DNA from: Cyanobacteria bacterium FACHB-471
Lineage (GTDB): Bacteria; Cyanobacteriota; Cyanobacteriia; Elainellales; Elainellaceae
DNA length: 64,000 nt
Assembly: GCA_014695345.1 (NCBI GenBank)
Contig: JACJOC010000115.1
Coordinates: 248,001 to 312,000, forward strand
Reading direction: 5' to 3'
Position numbers and translations under genes: made by a program. Positions 16,966 through 25,452 of the stretch are shown in pieces. The notes beneath the pieces are model-generated. The model was not told the origin of the DNA and did not search any database. It saw only the letters and a program-made list of their open reading frames with translations. The stretch's first letter is position 1, and each line of letters begins with the position of its first letter.

Positions 16966-19179
16966 TCACATCGGCAGTTCGATGATAAATTCTGTGCCTA
17001 GACCGGAGGCAGAAAGGCAGGTGATGGTACCGCCGTGTTTTTCAACAATAATTTGGCGACTGATAGGGAGTCCTAACCCTGTTCCCTTATCTAAGGGCTT
17101 AGTGGTAAAGAGGTAGTCAAAGATTTGCGATCGCACCTCTTCTGTCATGCCAGGGCCGTTATCTTCAATGCCAATGATCACCTTGTCCTCATAGTCAGCC
17201 ACTTTGGTGTAAATCGTGATTGTGGCGGGTGATGATTTAGAGAATTTCAGATTTTTTGCACTGGGTTCATCAAACGCATCAATCGCATTGGCGATGATAT
17301 TCATAAACACCTGGTTGAGCTGGGTGGGGTAGCACTTGACCAGAGGCAATGAGCCATAGCGCCTGTTAACCCGAATGGCGCAACGCTGTCCATTTTCCTT
17401 GAGCCGATGTCTCAAGATCATCAGCGTACTGTCGAGTCCTTCATGAATGTTGACAGCGACTTGGATGGAATCCCCTCGTGAAAAAGTTCTCAAAGACTTG
17501 CTGATGCTGCAAATCCGGTTGGTGCCTTCGGTCATGGAACCTAGCAGTTTGGGCAAATCTTCGCTGACATAGTCCAGGTCGATCGCCCGAATTTGGGCAT
17601 CGATTTCTAAAGGTGGCGTGGGGTAGTGCTTTTGGTAAAGTTGCAGCAGCTTCAGCAGTTCTTGGGTATAGCGGCGAGCATACTTGAGGTTGCCTGCAAT
17701 AAAGTTGACGGGATTGTTGATTTCGTGGGCGACTCCGGCAACGAGCTGTCCTAAAGTAGACATCTTTTCACTCTGAACCAGCTGAAGCTGGACTTGTTTG
17801 AGTTGTTCAACCCGCACTTCCAGTTCAGAGTTTGTCCCCTCTAGCGCTACAAATGAAGCTTGCAGTTGACGAGATAGCTGGTTAAAGGATTTTGCCAGGA
17901 TTCTAATTTCGTCGGCTCCGTTGATTTCCACTTCTGCATCTAACGGTTGATTGACAAAATCGGGTTGGGCAACGTGTTTAGTTAATCCTTTGGAGGCTTC
18001 ACTCAGTTGCAGGATGGGCTGAGCGATCCACTGAGCGGTGAGAGTGCCAAGGGCGATCGCCACTAGCAGCGCCACAAAGCACAGCATGACTGTGGTGCGA
18101 GTGTTGGCATGAATTTGGGACATGAATTCAGACTCAGGCACCACCACAAAAATTAGCCAGTCCAGTCCTTTGCCATCCTGAAAGGCAGTCACTCGTAAAA
18201 AGTGACGGTTTCCTGTTGAGCCTTGACCGGAGGTATCCTCCAGGACAAAATTCATCTGGGTTTGAGACTGAATTTGCTCCACTGAGCCAAAGGATTCATT
18301 CACATGCTCAGCGGTTGCTCGAATAAACTCGTTCTGGCTTTCCGTTGCCTGGATGCGCTCTGACTGCCCCTCAGCATTTTCTGCAAGAGGTTCAGCGGTG
18401 GAACTGGCAACCAGCAGCCCTGAGCGTTCCATGATGAAGGTTTGCCCTGCTTTATCAGCATGTAAGCTGTGGAGGAATTGGTTGATGTCGTTGAGAAACA
18501 GGTCTACACCCACAACTCCGGCGATCGCTCCAGCATCGTCGTAGACCGGCAAACTTGCTGTAATCACCAATTGGGACGTATCAAAGTCGGGGTAGATTTC
18601 GCTCCAGCTTGCTTCGTTGGAGTTTGCTGCTACGGGATACCAAGGACGACTTTGGGGCTGATAGGGATCTGGATCAGTCTCTAGAAACTCGACTCTGTTG
18701 GCTTCAAGATCGAGCGTGTAATAGAAAGTTTGATAGTCATTTTGCTTTTGGTTGAGAGCCAATCGCAGTTCCCGATTGTGACCCTGACGAGTCACACCAA
18801 TGAATTCTCCATCTTGCTGAGTGGCGTAGTAAATCCAGCTGATGGTTTCAAAATGCTGAATTTGCTGCCAGAGATATCGCTTGCTCTGCTCAGATTGAAT
18901 CTCTAGCTCGCCTCGCTGCACTGCATCTACATTGATCTGGTTAATCAGTTGAGGCGTTGCTAGATAGGTAGTGAGATGCTGCTCGATGCGAGCGGCTGTT
19001 TCTTCTTGCAGTTCCGTGGCGAGTTCGCTGACCGCTTTTTGCCCATTTCGCAAGGACAGCCAGCCGACTAACCCCACGACTGCAAACATCTGCAAGACGA
19101 AGGGCACAACCAGAATCAAGTGTAGCGGTAGCTTTTGCGGAACTCTAGAAAGCTGACGAGCCAGAAATTTTTGCGGCAT
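16966..19179 (-). CDS. Cache-HAMP sensor histidine kinase
   Basis: The 737-residue kinase has a first membrane segment at about 20-43, a large extracytoplasmic dCache-type domain (SRPWYPVAANS, ASLPVYDDAGAIAGVVGVDLFL), a second membrane segment at about 355-380, a HAMP linker and a coiled coil. HisKA has its acceptor His at about 485 in LVAGVAHEINNPVNFIAGNL, the class common in cyanobacteria. HATPase motifs include FMNIIANAIDAF, EDNGPGM and GTGLGLPIS. Cache domains bind small ligands such as amino or carboxylic acids; the ligand here is unknown. The REC-flavoprotein gene lies upstream on the same strand, 320 bases away. Confidence 0.93.
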   Translation of the reverse strand: MPQKFLARQLSRVPQKLPLHLILVVPFVLQMFAVVGLVGWLSLRNGQKAVSELATELQEETAARIEQHLTTYLATPQLINQINVDAVQRGELEIQSEQSKRYLWQQIQHFETISWIYYATQQDGEFIGVTRQGHNRELRLALNQKQNDYQTFYYTLDLEANRVEFLETDPDPYQPQSRPWYPVAANSNEASWSEIYPDFDTSQLVITASLPVYDDAGAIAGVVGVDLFLNDINQFLHSLHADKAGQTFIMERSGLLVASSTAEPLAENAEGQSERIQATESQNEFIRATAEHVNESFGSVEQIQSQTQMNFVLEDTSGQGSTGNRHFLRVTAFQDGKGLDWLIFVVVPESEFMSQIHANTRTTVMLCFVALLVAIALGTLTAQWIAQPILQLSEASKGLTKHVAQPDFVNQPLDAEVEINGADEIRILAKSFNQLSRQLQASFVALEGTNSELEVRVEQLKQVQLQLVQSEKMSTLGQLVAGVAHEINNPVNFIAGNLKYARRYTQELLKLLQLYQKHYPTPPLEIDAQIRAIDLDYVSEDLPKLLGSMTEGTNRICSISKSLRTFSRGDSIQVAVNIHEGLDSTLMILRHRLKENGQRCAIRVNRRYGSLPLVKCYPTQLNQVFMNIIANAIDAFDEPSAKNLKFSKSSPATITIYTKVADYEDKVIIGIEDNGPGMTEEVRSQIFDYLFTTKPLDKGTGLGLPISRQIIVEKHGGTITCLSASGLGTEFIIELPM

Positions 19180-19499
19180 CGGTCGTGATCAAGCGATCGG
19201 GTTGGAGAGACTAAAACGCTAGATGCCCCAGTGACAAGATCTTTGAAGTTTTGCAGAAGTTTAACAGTCTTTCCCTATACGTTTCTACTTCCGATCTGGA
19301 TGCAAATCCGCTTAAAGTGACTCAAGTCATAAGATTTGTCATTCATTAAGCAAATTAATTACTAGGCTTCCTGTAGGAATCATTTCTTACAGCCATTCTC
19401 GGAGGCGTAAGCCACAGCGTAGGGGCGGTTCGCGAACCGCCCCTACGCTGTGGCTTATAAGCTGTCTCTACAGGAAGGTGTTGCGACGAGGGTATTTGC
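19180..19499. other. Intergenic stretch with a nested foldback element
   Basis: The 320 bases between the REC-flavoprotein and Cache kinase genes hold the 50-bp perfect palindrome described separately. No gene is visible. The upstream part is plain AT-rich sequence that probably carries the kinase promoter. Confidence 0.45.
19367..19477. repeat. Nested inverted-repeat (foldback) element with a 50-bp perfect palindrome
   Basis: Positions 19408-19457 form an exact palindrome: 25 bases reading TAAGCCACAGCGTAGGGGCG and on to the TTCG|CGAA centre at 19432/19433. Outer arms CTTCCTGTAG (19367-19376) and CTACAGGAAG (19468-19477) are also exact complements. The GTAGGGGCG core resembles palindromes dispersed in many cyanobacterial genomes. 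The element follows the REC-flavoprotein stop by about 20 bases and may act as a terminator or mRNA stabiliser. Confidence 0.85.
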
Positions 19500-21170
19500 T
19501 TAGACCTTACTAAGGTACTGGTGGATGAATTGGACAGCGATCGCCCCTTCTCCCACCCCCGAAGCAACCCGTTTAATGGAACCGTAACGCACATCTCCGG
19601 CAACAAAGATGCCGGGGACGCTGGCTTCTAGCAGGAATGGGTTGCGGTCTAGTGTCCAACCGCGGGGTCGCTGGCGCTCACGCAACAGGTCAGGACCGGT
19701 TAGAACAAAGCCTTTTTCGTCTCGTTCAACAACACCGCTGAGCCAATCGGTTTGAGGACTAGCTCCAATGAAAATAAATAGCGATTTGGCAGGAACGTAC
19801 TGCGTTTCGCCCGTCTGGGAATTGGCGATCGCAATCTTCTCTAAATGCCCATCGCCCTGCACCTCGACCACACTGCAATAGGGACAAACTGTAATGTTGG
19901 GCGTTGATTCGATCTGGGCAATCAGATATTGAGACATGCTTTTGACGAGGGATTCACCCCGCACCAGCATCGTCACCTGACTGGCGTAGCGAGAGAAATA
20001 CATTGCTGCTTGACCGGCCGAGTTTGCGCCACCGACGATGTAGACATGTTCACCCTGACAGGCGATCGCCTCCGTCATTGCTGCGCCGTAATACACTCCT
20101 GCCCCAGTCAACGGTTCGCTGCCTGGCACATCAAGCTTGCGATAGGACACTCCTGTCGCAATCATCAGTGCGTGGCAGCTAAGCTCTGTACCGTCTACCA
20201 GTTTGAGGATGCGGTAGGGATCTTCTACCCGAACCCCAATCGCTTCTTGGGGAGACAAGATTTCTACGCCAAAGCGTTTGGCTTGCGTCACGGCCCGACG
20301 AGCCAGATCGTTACCCGAAAGCCCCACTGGAAAGCCAAGGTAGTTTTCGATGCGAGAGCTTGAACCCGCCTGTCCACCGGGAGCCTGACGCTCGATCATC
20401 AGCGTGCTTAATCCTTCGGAGGCTCCATAAACTGCGGCTGCCAGTCCAGCCGGGCCACCACCCACAATTACTAGATCGTAAAAGGGGCGATCGGCTTGAG
20501 TTTTCAGCCCGATCTTAGTGGCAATTTCAGCATTAGAGGGCTGGCTGAGGTGTGAACCATCCGGGAACACAATGGTAGGAAGACGTATGGCATCTTCCCG
20601 TCCTGCGTTGGCATAAGATAATAGCTGGGTGGCCTCTTCCGATTGCTCAAAATCGAGCCACTGGTAGGGCACCTGGTTGCGGGCTAAGAAATCCTTCACC
20701 TGGTGAGATTGGGGCGACCAACGGTTGCCAACGACGCGAATCCCCTCAAAAGGTGGACGAAAGGATGCTTGCCAGTCATCCAGTAAGTCATCTAACACAG
20801 GATAAAGCCGCTCCTCTGGAGGATCCCAAGGTTTGAGCAAATAATAATCGAGCTTAGCTGCATTGATTGCCTGAATCGCTGCATCCGTGTCTGCGTAGGC
20901 AGTTAGCAAAACCCGCTTGGCATCCGGGAAAATTTCCATTCCCTGTTCTAAAAATTCAACGCCTGTCATTTGAGGCATTCGTTGGTCTGCCAAAAACAAG
21001 GCGACGGATTCATTTCGCAAGCTAAGCTGCTGAGCAGCTTCTAGAGCTGCTGCCCCGGAGTCTGCCCGCACAACTCGAAAGCGATCGCCATATTGATGTC
21101 GCAGGTCACGGGCGATCGCCTGCAACACTTCAGGATCATCATCAACGGTCAAGATTGCAGGTTTAGCCAT
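19500..21170 (-). CDS. Response regulator fused to thioredoxin-reductase-like flavoprotein lacking the CxxC
   Basis: The 556-residue protein starts with a receiver domain (pocket at D10-D12, acceptor D62 in LADQRMPQMTG, Lys in YYLLKPWDP). A glutaredoxin-like segment with no CxxC follows at about 145-230 (GIRVVGNRWSPQSHQVKDFL). The remainder is a class II pyridine nucleotide-disulphide oxidoreductase: FAD motif IVGGGPAGLAAAVYGA near 240, NADPH-fold motif YIVGGANSAGQAA near 385 and the C-terminal FVAGDVR. Where thioredoxin reductase has CATC the sequence reads GAAM, so the redox disulphide is absent. Such REC fusions are known in other bacteria. A flavin-based sensor or oxidase role regulated by phosphorylation is inferred. 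Confidence 0.9.
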   Translation of the reverse strand: MAKPAILTVDDDPEVLQAIARDLRHQYGDRFRVVRADSGAAALEAAQQLSLRNESVALFLADQRMPQMTGVEFLEQGMEIFPDAKRVLLTAYADTDAAIQAINAAKLDYYLLKPWDPPEERLYPVLDDLLDDWQASFRPPFEGIRVVGNRWSPQSHQVKDFLARNQVPYQWLDFEQSEEATQLLSYANAGREDAIRLPTIVFPDGSHLSQPSNAEIATKIGLKTQADRPFYDLVIVGGGPAGLAAAVYGASEGLSTLMIERQAPGGQAGSSSRIENYLGFPVGLSGNDLARRAVTQAKRFGVEILSPQEAIGVRVEDPYRILKLVDGTELSCHALMIATGVSYRKLDVPGSEPLTGAGVYYGAAMTEAIACQGEHVYIVGGANSAGQAAMYFSRYASQVTMLVRGESLVKSMSQYLIAQIESTPNITVCPYCSVVEVQGDGHLEKIAIANSQTGETQYVPAKSLFIFIGASPQTDWLSGVVERDEKGFVLTGPDLLRERQRPRGWTLDRNPFLLEASVPGIFVAGDVRYGSIKRVASGVGEGAIAVQFIHQYLSKV

Positions 21171-21376
21171 GAGTAATCTGGAGTCTAGATATCTGGTTCA
21201 GCAAGCCGCAACACATTCACTATAGGATGCAGCGCCGCGTACTGTTGAGTCTGGTGTCGATACAAATGAATGCAGTGTGCAGCATTGAACTTGACGCAAT
21301 GCCAAAAGTACTCCGGCTCTCCACTTTCTAGAGGAATTTATTACACTTTGTAAAGGTAGGTGAATGGAGTTGATCT

Positions 21377-22243
21377 ATGGCAGTTCGAAGCGACACTTTA
21401 TTTGAACGGTTTCTGGCTCCTATCTTTAAGAACTTCCTGATTGACCGAGAAGCTTTGACGCAGTTCTACAAGAGCATTGATTGGGAGGCAGAGAGCGATC
21501 GCCTGCGTCAACCAGACCTGCAATATCCCGACTATTACCGAAGTCAAAATTTTCATAGCATTCAGAATGGCTATTTAAACGTGGATGCAGCCGTTTCCTA
21601 TGATCCCATTACTCAATACGTTCTACCGCCTAACGAAGCGATCGTGCGTCAGGGGTTGATTCAACGCATCCAAAGCAAACCCCGTCGCATTCTAGACTTG
21701 GGCTGCGGTACAGGTTCCACTACGCTGCTGCTCAAGCAAGCCTTTCCGCAGGCAGAAGTGATTGGGCTAGACCTGTCGCCCTACATGCTGGTCGTGGCTG
21801 ACCACAAAGCCCGCAATGCCAAACTCGATATTCAATTTCAGCACGGCAAGGCTGAGCAAACGGGATTTCCCGATGCAAGTTTCGACCTGGTAACGGCTTC
21901 TTTGCTGTTTCACGAAACGCCACCTGCTGTTTCCCGTGAAATTTTGCGGGAATGTTTCCGATTGCTCAAGGTGGGCGGTGAGGTTGCCATTCTCGATGGC
22001 AATCAGGCTACTATACGGCAAACGGCTTGGCTCACCGAAATTTTTGAAGAACCCTACATCAAAGACTACGCCGCAGGCAGCGTGGATGCCTGGATGGGTG
22101 CCGCTGAGTTTGGTTCAGTGCAAACGGAAGATATTTGGTGGGTGCAACAGGTGACCCGCGGAGTCAAACCAATTCCTGGTAGTGCGGAGCCGATGCGGTA
22201 TTCTGAATGGGAAGAAGGCGATCGCCAGTGGGCAATGGGCTAG
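21377..22243 (+). CDS. Class I SAM-dependent methyltransferase
   Basis: The 288-residue protein has motif I RRILDLGCGTGSTT near residue 98, the acidic end of strand 2 in VIGLDLSPYML, and motif IV-like DLVTASLLFHETP. The layout matches the UbiE/Methyltransf_11 group. The substrate cannot be told from sequence. The N-terminal 90 residues (ERFLAPIFKNFLIDREALTQFYKS) resemble plant and cyanobacterial methyltransferases of unassigned target. The HAD gene follows 8 bases after the stop, so an operon is likely. Confidence 0.88.
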   Translation: MAVRSDTLFERFLAPIFKNFLIDREALTQFYKSIDWEAESDRLRQPDLQYPDYYRSQNFHSIQNGYLNVDAAVSYDPITQYVLPPNEAIVRQGLIQRIQSKPRRILDLGCGTGSTTLLLKQAFPQAEVIGLDLSPYMLVVADHKARNAKLDIQFQHGKAEQTGFPDASFDLVTASLLFHETPPAVSREILRECFRLLKVGGEVAILDGNQATIRQTAWLTEIFEEPYIKDYAAGSVDAWMGAAEFGSVQTEDIWWVQQVTRGVKPIPGSAEPMRYSEWEEGDRQWAMG

Positions 22244-22250
22244 AGGAAGT

Positions 22251-22973
22251 ATGACCCTCAAGGCAGTTTTGTTTGATTTCAATGGTGTGATCATCAATGA
22301 TGAACCGCTCCACCAAAAGCTAATTGACGAACTTTTAATCCAGGAGAACTTGCGCCCCAAGCCAGGAGAGTTTTGGGAAGTTTGCCTGGGAAAAAGCGAT
22401 CGCGTCTGTCTGACAGACCTATTGCAGCGTCGGGGGCGCATCGTCACAGAAGAATACCTGGATCAACTGATTGCCCGAAAATCAAAGCTCTATCAGCAGC
22501 AGCTAGAGGCGATCGACAAGCTGCCGATCTATCCAGGGCTACCCGATCTAATCTTTCAGTTGCGATCGGCTCAGATCAAGATGGCGGTCGTCAGTGGTGC
22601 CTTGCGATCGGAAGTGGAACTCGTGCTAAGCCGAGCTGACCTGACACAAGCCTTTTCATTGATTGTGGCAGGAGACGATATCAAAACGAGCAAACCTGAC
22701 CCCACCGGATACCTATTAGCAGTAGAACGGCTCAATCAGCAATATCCGGCGCTCAAGCTAGAGCCAGTAGAGTGTCTGGCGATCGAAGATACCCCAGCGG
22801 GAATTGAGGCTGCTATACGGGCGGGAATGCAAGTTGTCGGAGTTGCCAACACTTACCCGTTCCACATGATGCAGCGTCAGGCAAATTGGGCAGTGGATTA
22901 CCTTTCAGAATTAGAGCTAGATCGAGTGCGGCAGGTATTTGAACGGGCAAAACCTCGACAAGCAGTCGGTTAA
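22251..22973 (+). CDS. HAD-superfamily hydrolase, beta-phosphoglucomutase-like
   Basis: A 240-residue HAD protein with an alpha-helical cap. Motif I is FDFNGVI, with nucleophile D9 but Asn at position 11 where phosphatases usually have the acid/base Asp. Motif II is VVSGALRSE, motif III Lys lies in TSKPDP and motif IV is AIEDTPAGIEAA. The Asn substitution suggests altered or weak phosphatase chemistry. The ATG at 22251 has AGAGGA eight bases before it and follows the methyltransferase stop closely; a longer frame starting at 22182 overlaps that gene and is rejected. Confidence 0.87.
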   Translation: MTLKAVLFDFNGVIINDEPLHQKLIDELLIQENLRPKPGEFWEVCLGKSDRVCLTDLLQRRGRIVTEEYLDQLIARKSKLYQQQLEAIDKLPIYPGLPDLIFQLRSAQIKMAVVSGALRSEVELVLSRADLTQAFSLIVAGDDIKTSKPDPTGYLLAVERLNQQYPALKLEPVECLAIEDTPAGIEAAIRAGMQVVGVANTYPFHMMQRQANWAVDYLSELELDRVRQVFERAKPRQAVG

Positions 22974-22988
22974 CTTGAGCAACAGTGC

Positions 22989-22996
22989 TATAAAAT
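22989..22996 (+). promoter_or_regulatory. Probable -10 element for the tRNA-Ala gene
   Basis: TATAAAAT lies 13 bases before the first tRNA base, a suitable place for a -10 box. No clear -35 hexamer at 17 bases further upstream is seen. Confidence 0.35.
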
Positions 22997-23009
22997 GCAA
23001 AAGCAGATT

Positions 23010-23082
23010 GGGGAATTAGCTCAGCTGGTAGAGTGCTGCGATCGCACCGCAGAGGTCAGGGGTTCGAATCCCCTATTCTCCA
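23010..23082 (+). tRNA. tRNA-Ala (anticodon CGC)
   Basis: The 73-base sequence folds as a full cloverleaf. The acceptor stem is GGGGAAT/ATTCTCC with a G3-T70 pair, the identity element for alanyl-tRNA synthetase. The D arm is GCTC/GAGT, the anticodon stem CTGCG/CGCAG closes the loop ATCGCAC with anticodon CGC, and the T arm is AGGGG-TTCGAAT-CCCCT. It reads GCG codons. CCA is not encoded. The anticodon arm contains the HIP1 octamer GCGATCGC. Confidence 0.97.
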
Positions 23083-23149
23083 TCAAATTTTCTATGTAAA
23101 GAGATTCTGGTAACAGTTTCGCCCGTTTTAAGGTGCGACCCAGGAAAGA

Positions 23150-23177
23150 GTAGGGGCGCACCGCAGTGCGCTCCTAC
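23150..23177. repeat. GTAGGGGCG-type foldback hairpin
   Basis: GTAGGGGCGCAC at 23150-23161 pairs with GTGCGCTCCTAC at 23166-23177 (one mismatch) around a CGCA loop. It shares the GTAGGGGCG arm with the palindrome at 19408. It lies 67 bases after the tRNA. Confidence 0.7.
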
Positions 23178-23333
23178 AGAAATTGATATGTCGCGAAATC
23201 TGTCTAAAGGGATTTCGGTAAGGATGGGCGATCGGAAATTAGAACTGCGGCTAATCGGGTAAAATACCCCGCTGGTTCAGTCCTAAACAGTGCTATGGCG
23301 GTTTTTAACCGTATAAAAAACCATATCGTTTCT

Positions 23334-23361
23334 GTAGGTGCGAACAACCGTTTGCGTCTAC
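23334..23361. repeat. Degenerate GTAGG-type foldback hairpin
   Basis: GTAGGTGCGAAC at 23334 is partly complementary to GTTTGCGTCTAC ending at 23361, with two substitutions. It appears to be an older copy of the same repeat family found at 19408 and 23150. Confidence 0.5.
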
Positions 23362-23571
23362 CTGTGGTTTGTTGATCTGAAAGCCGTTATCAATCAGTGG
23401 GTTCTACAAGGCTTCCATTCATCCGGCTTCAATATGGGAGAAATCAAACAGAATTTGGTGAGTTTAAAAAGGTTCACCAATAAACAAATCTAGCGAGGGA
23501 TGAGAACACTGGGATTTTCAGTAATCTGAAAGGTAATTTGAAAAGCAACTTTAAAGCCGTGTTTTAGAAAA

Positions 23572-25434
23572 GTGAACGTAAACAGTGAGTGGCTGAGCCA
23601 ACAAACGAGGGCACTAGGTGAGCGAGTAAGTACTCTATTACAACACGCTCACTCCAATTCATTACAACATCCAGAACTGTTGTCCGAAGCATTGGAAGAA
23701 CTGGGTACTTCCTTGGAAGAACTCCGAATGTCTCAGGAGGTATTGAACCAGCAGAATCAGGAATTGTTAGAAGCTCATGCAGCATTAGAAGTAGAACGAC
23801 AGCGCTACCAGGAGCTATTTGAATTTGCTCCTGATGGTTATTTGATCACTGATCCCGAAGGCAATATTCAGGAAGCTAATCATGCGGCTAGTTTGTTGCT
23901 CAAGGTGCCGCAGAAGTATTTGATCGGGAAACCTCTAACCGTGTTTGTGCCTCAGCCTGAGCATGGAGCTTTTTGGAACGAACTGAACCGATTGCAGCAG
24001 GTTGAACGACTTTCGGAGTGGATCATTCGATTACAGCCTCGCGGTGCCCATCCTTTTGATGCGGCGCTAACGGTTACTACAGTGTTTGACTCCAAAGGTA
24101 ATTCTGTGGGGTTGCGCTGGCTACTGCGAGACATCAGCGAACGCAAGCAACTCGAAGCAGCGCAGTTGCAGAATGCACTGGCTGAAATGACCAATCAGGC
24201 ACTAGAAGCAGAAATTGTTCGGCGGAGACAACTAGAGCAGGAACTGCGACAACAAGCAGAATCTCTGAATCAGGCAAGTACTCTTAAGGACGAATTTTTG
24301 GCGATCGTCTCCCATGAACTGCGATCGCCCCTCAATGCTATGTTGGGCTGGACGCAGATGCTTCGTAGCAAGCAGTTAAATGAGTCAATGGTTGCTCGTG
24401 GATTAGAGACAATTGAGCGAAATGCTAGAGCACAGGTAAAACTAGTCGAAGACTTGCTAGACATCTCTCGGATCATTCGGGGCAAGCTTTTCCTTAATAT
24501 TCGGCCTATCAATCTGGTGTCAGTGATTCAAGCAGCGATCAAGTCTGCACAGCCTGCTTTCACGGCTAAAAATATTCAGATTCGGACAGTATTAGATGAA
24601 TCAGCCACTTTCGTATTGGGAGATGGCGATCGCCTCCAGCAGATCGTTTGGAATTTGCTTGCTAACAGCACCAAGTTCACGCCGCAACACGGACTAATTG
24701 AAGTTCGACTAGAGCGCATTGCCACTAACGCTGTGATTACCGTAAGCGACACCGGGGAAGGCATTCGTTCAAATTTTTTGCCTTACGTTTTTGATCGCTT
24801 TCGTCAGGCAGAACAGGCAACCACTCGGTGTCACGGTGGATTAGGTTTAGGACTGGCGATCGTGCGTCAATTGGTAGAAATACATGGAGGAACGGTTGAA
24901 GCAGACAGCCCAGGAGAAGGGCAAGGAGCCACTTTCACAGTTACTTTGCCTTTGCTGGTAAACAAAGAGGAAAGCAGGGGATGGGAAGAGATTTACCCTT
25001 CCAACCTCTCCCCCTTTCACCCCCTCCTGGGTTTGCAAGTTTTAGTAGTTGATGATGAAGCAGATAACCGTGAATGGATAGCTGTTGTGCTGAAGGATGC
25101 TGGCGCAAACGTCAAAACGGCCACCTCAGCCAGTGAAGCTTTGCAAGTGATTCAACAGTCGCAGCCCGATATTTTAATCAGCGATGTGAGAATGCCAGAG
25201 CAGGATGGCTATGCGCTAATTCGTCAGGTGCGGGAAATCGAATCAGAGCACCCACATTTGATCCCAACCACTACAAAGCAAACTCACCTTCCGGCGATCG
25301 CCCTAACTGCCTATGACCGAGAAGATGATGATCGCAGGCAATTGCTAGATGCGGGCTTTCAGCTTCATCTGCCTAAGCCAGTTGAGCCCAATGCACTGGT
25401 GGCAGCAGTGGTCAGTCAGATTAAGTGCGTTTGA
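23572..25434 (+). CDS. PAS hybrid histidine kinase with C-terminal receiver
   Basis: The 620-residue cytoplasmic protein begins at a GTG. A helical head leads into a PAS domain at about 78-195 (YQELFEFAPDGYLITDPEGN), a coiled coil, then HisKA with acceptor His at about 248 in IVSHELRSPLNAMLGW. The HATPase domain has LLANSTKFTP, DTGEGIR and GLGLGLAIVRQL. A Pro-rich linker precedes a receiver domain whose acceptor is about D538 in SDVRMPEQDG with the Lys in LPKPVEP. It can autophosphorylate and pass phosphate internally. It has no adjacent partner, as the next gene is plsY on the opposite strand. Confidence 0.93.
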   Translation: MNVNSEWLSQQTRALGERVSTLLQHAHSNSLQHPELLSEALEELGTSLEELRMSQEVLNQQNQELLEAHAALEVERQRYQELFEFAPDGYLITDPEGNIQEANHAASLLLKVPQKYLIGKPLTVFVPQPEHGAFWNELNRLQQVERLSEWIIRLQPRGAHPFDAALTVTTVFDSKGNSVGLRWLLRDISERKQLEAAQLQNALAEMTNQALEAEIVRRRQLEQELRQQAESLNQASTLKDEFLAIVSHELRSPLNAMLGWTQMLRSKQLNESMVARGLETIERNARAQVKLVEDLLDISRIIRGKLFLNIRPINLVSVIQAAIKSAQPAFTAKNIQIRTVLDESATFVLGDGDRLQQIVWNLLANSTKFTPQHGLIEVRLERIATNAVITVSDTGEGIRSNFLPYVFDRFRQAEQATTRCHGGLGLGLAIVRQLVEIHGGTVEADSPGEGQGATFTVTLPLLVNKEESRGWEEIYPSNLSPFHPLLGLQVLVVDDEADNREWIAVVLKDAGANVKTATSASEALQVIQQSQPDILISDVRMPEQDGYALIRQVREIESEHPHLIPTTTKQTHLPAIALTAYDREDDDRRQLLDAGFQLHLPKPVEPNALVAAVVSQIKCV

Positions 25435-25452
25435 GCTGGAGGATGCTTTGCG

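Larger units (their letters stand above)
23083..23571. other. Intergenic stretch with two foldback hairpins
   Basis: No gene is supported between the tRNA and the hybrid kinase. Two hairpins of the GTAGG-type family occur (23150-23177 and 23334-23361), and GGTTTTT/AAAAACC near 23300-23322 could form a further stem. A promoter for the kinase presumably lies near 23500. Confidence 0.4.
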
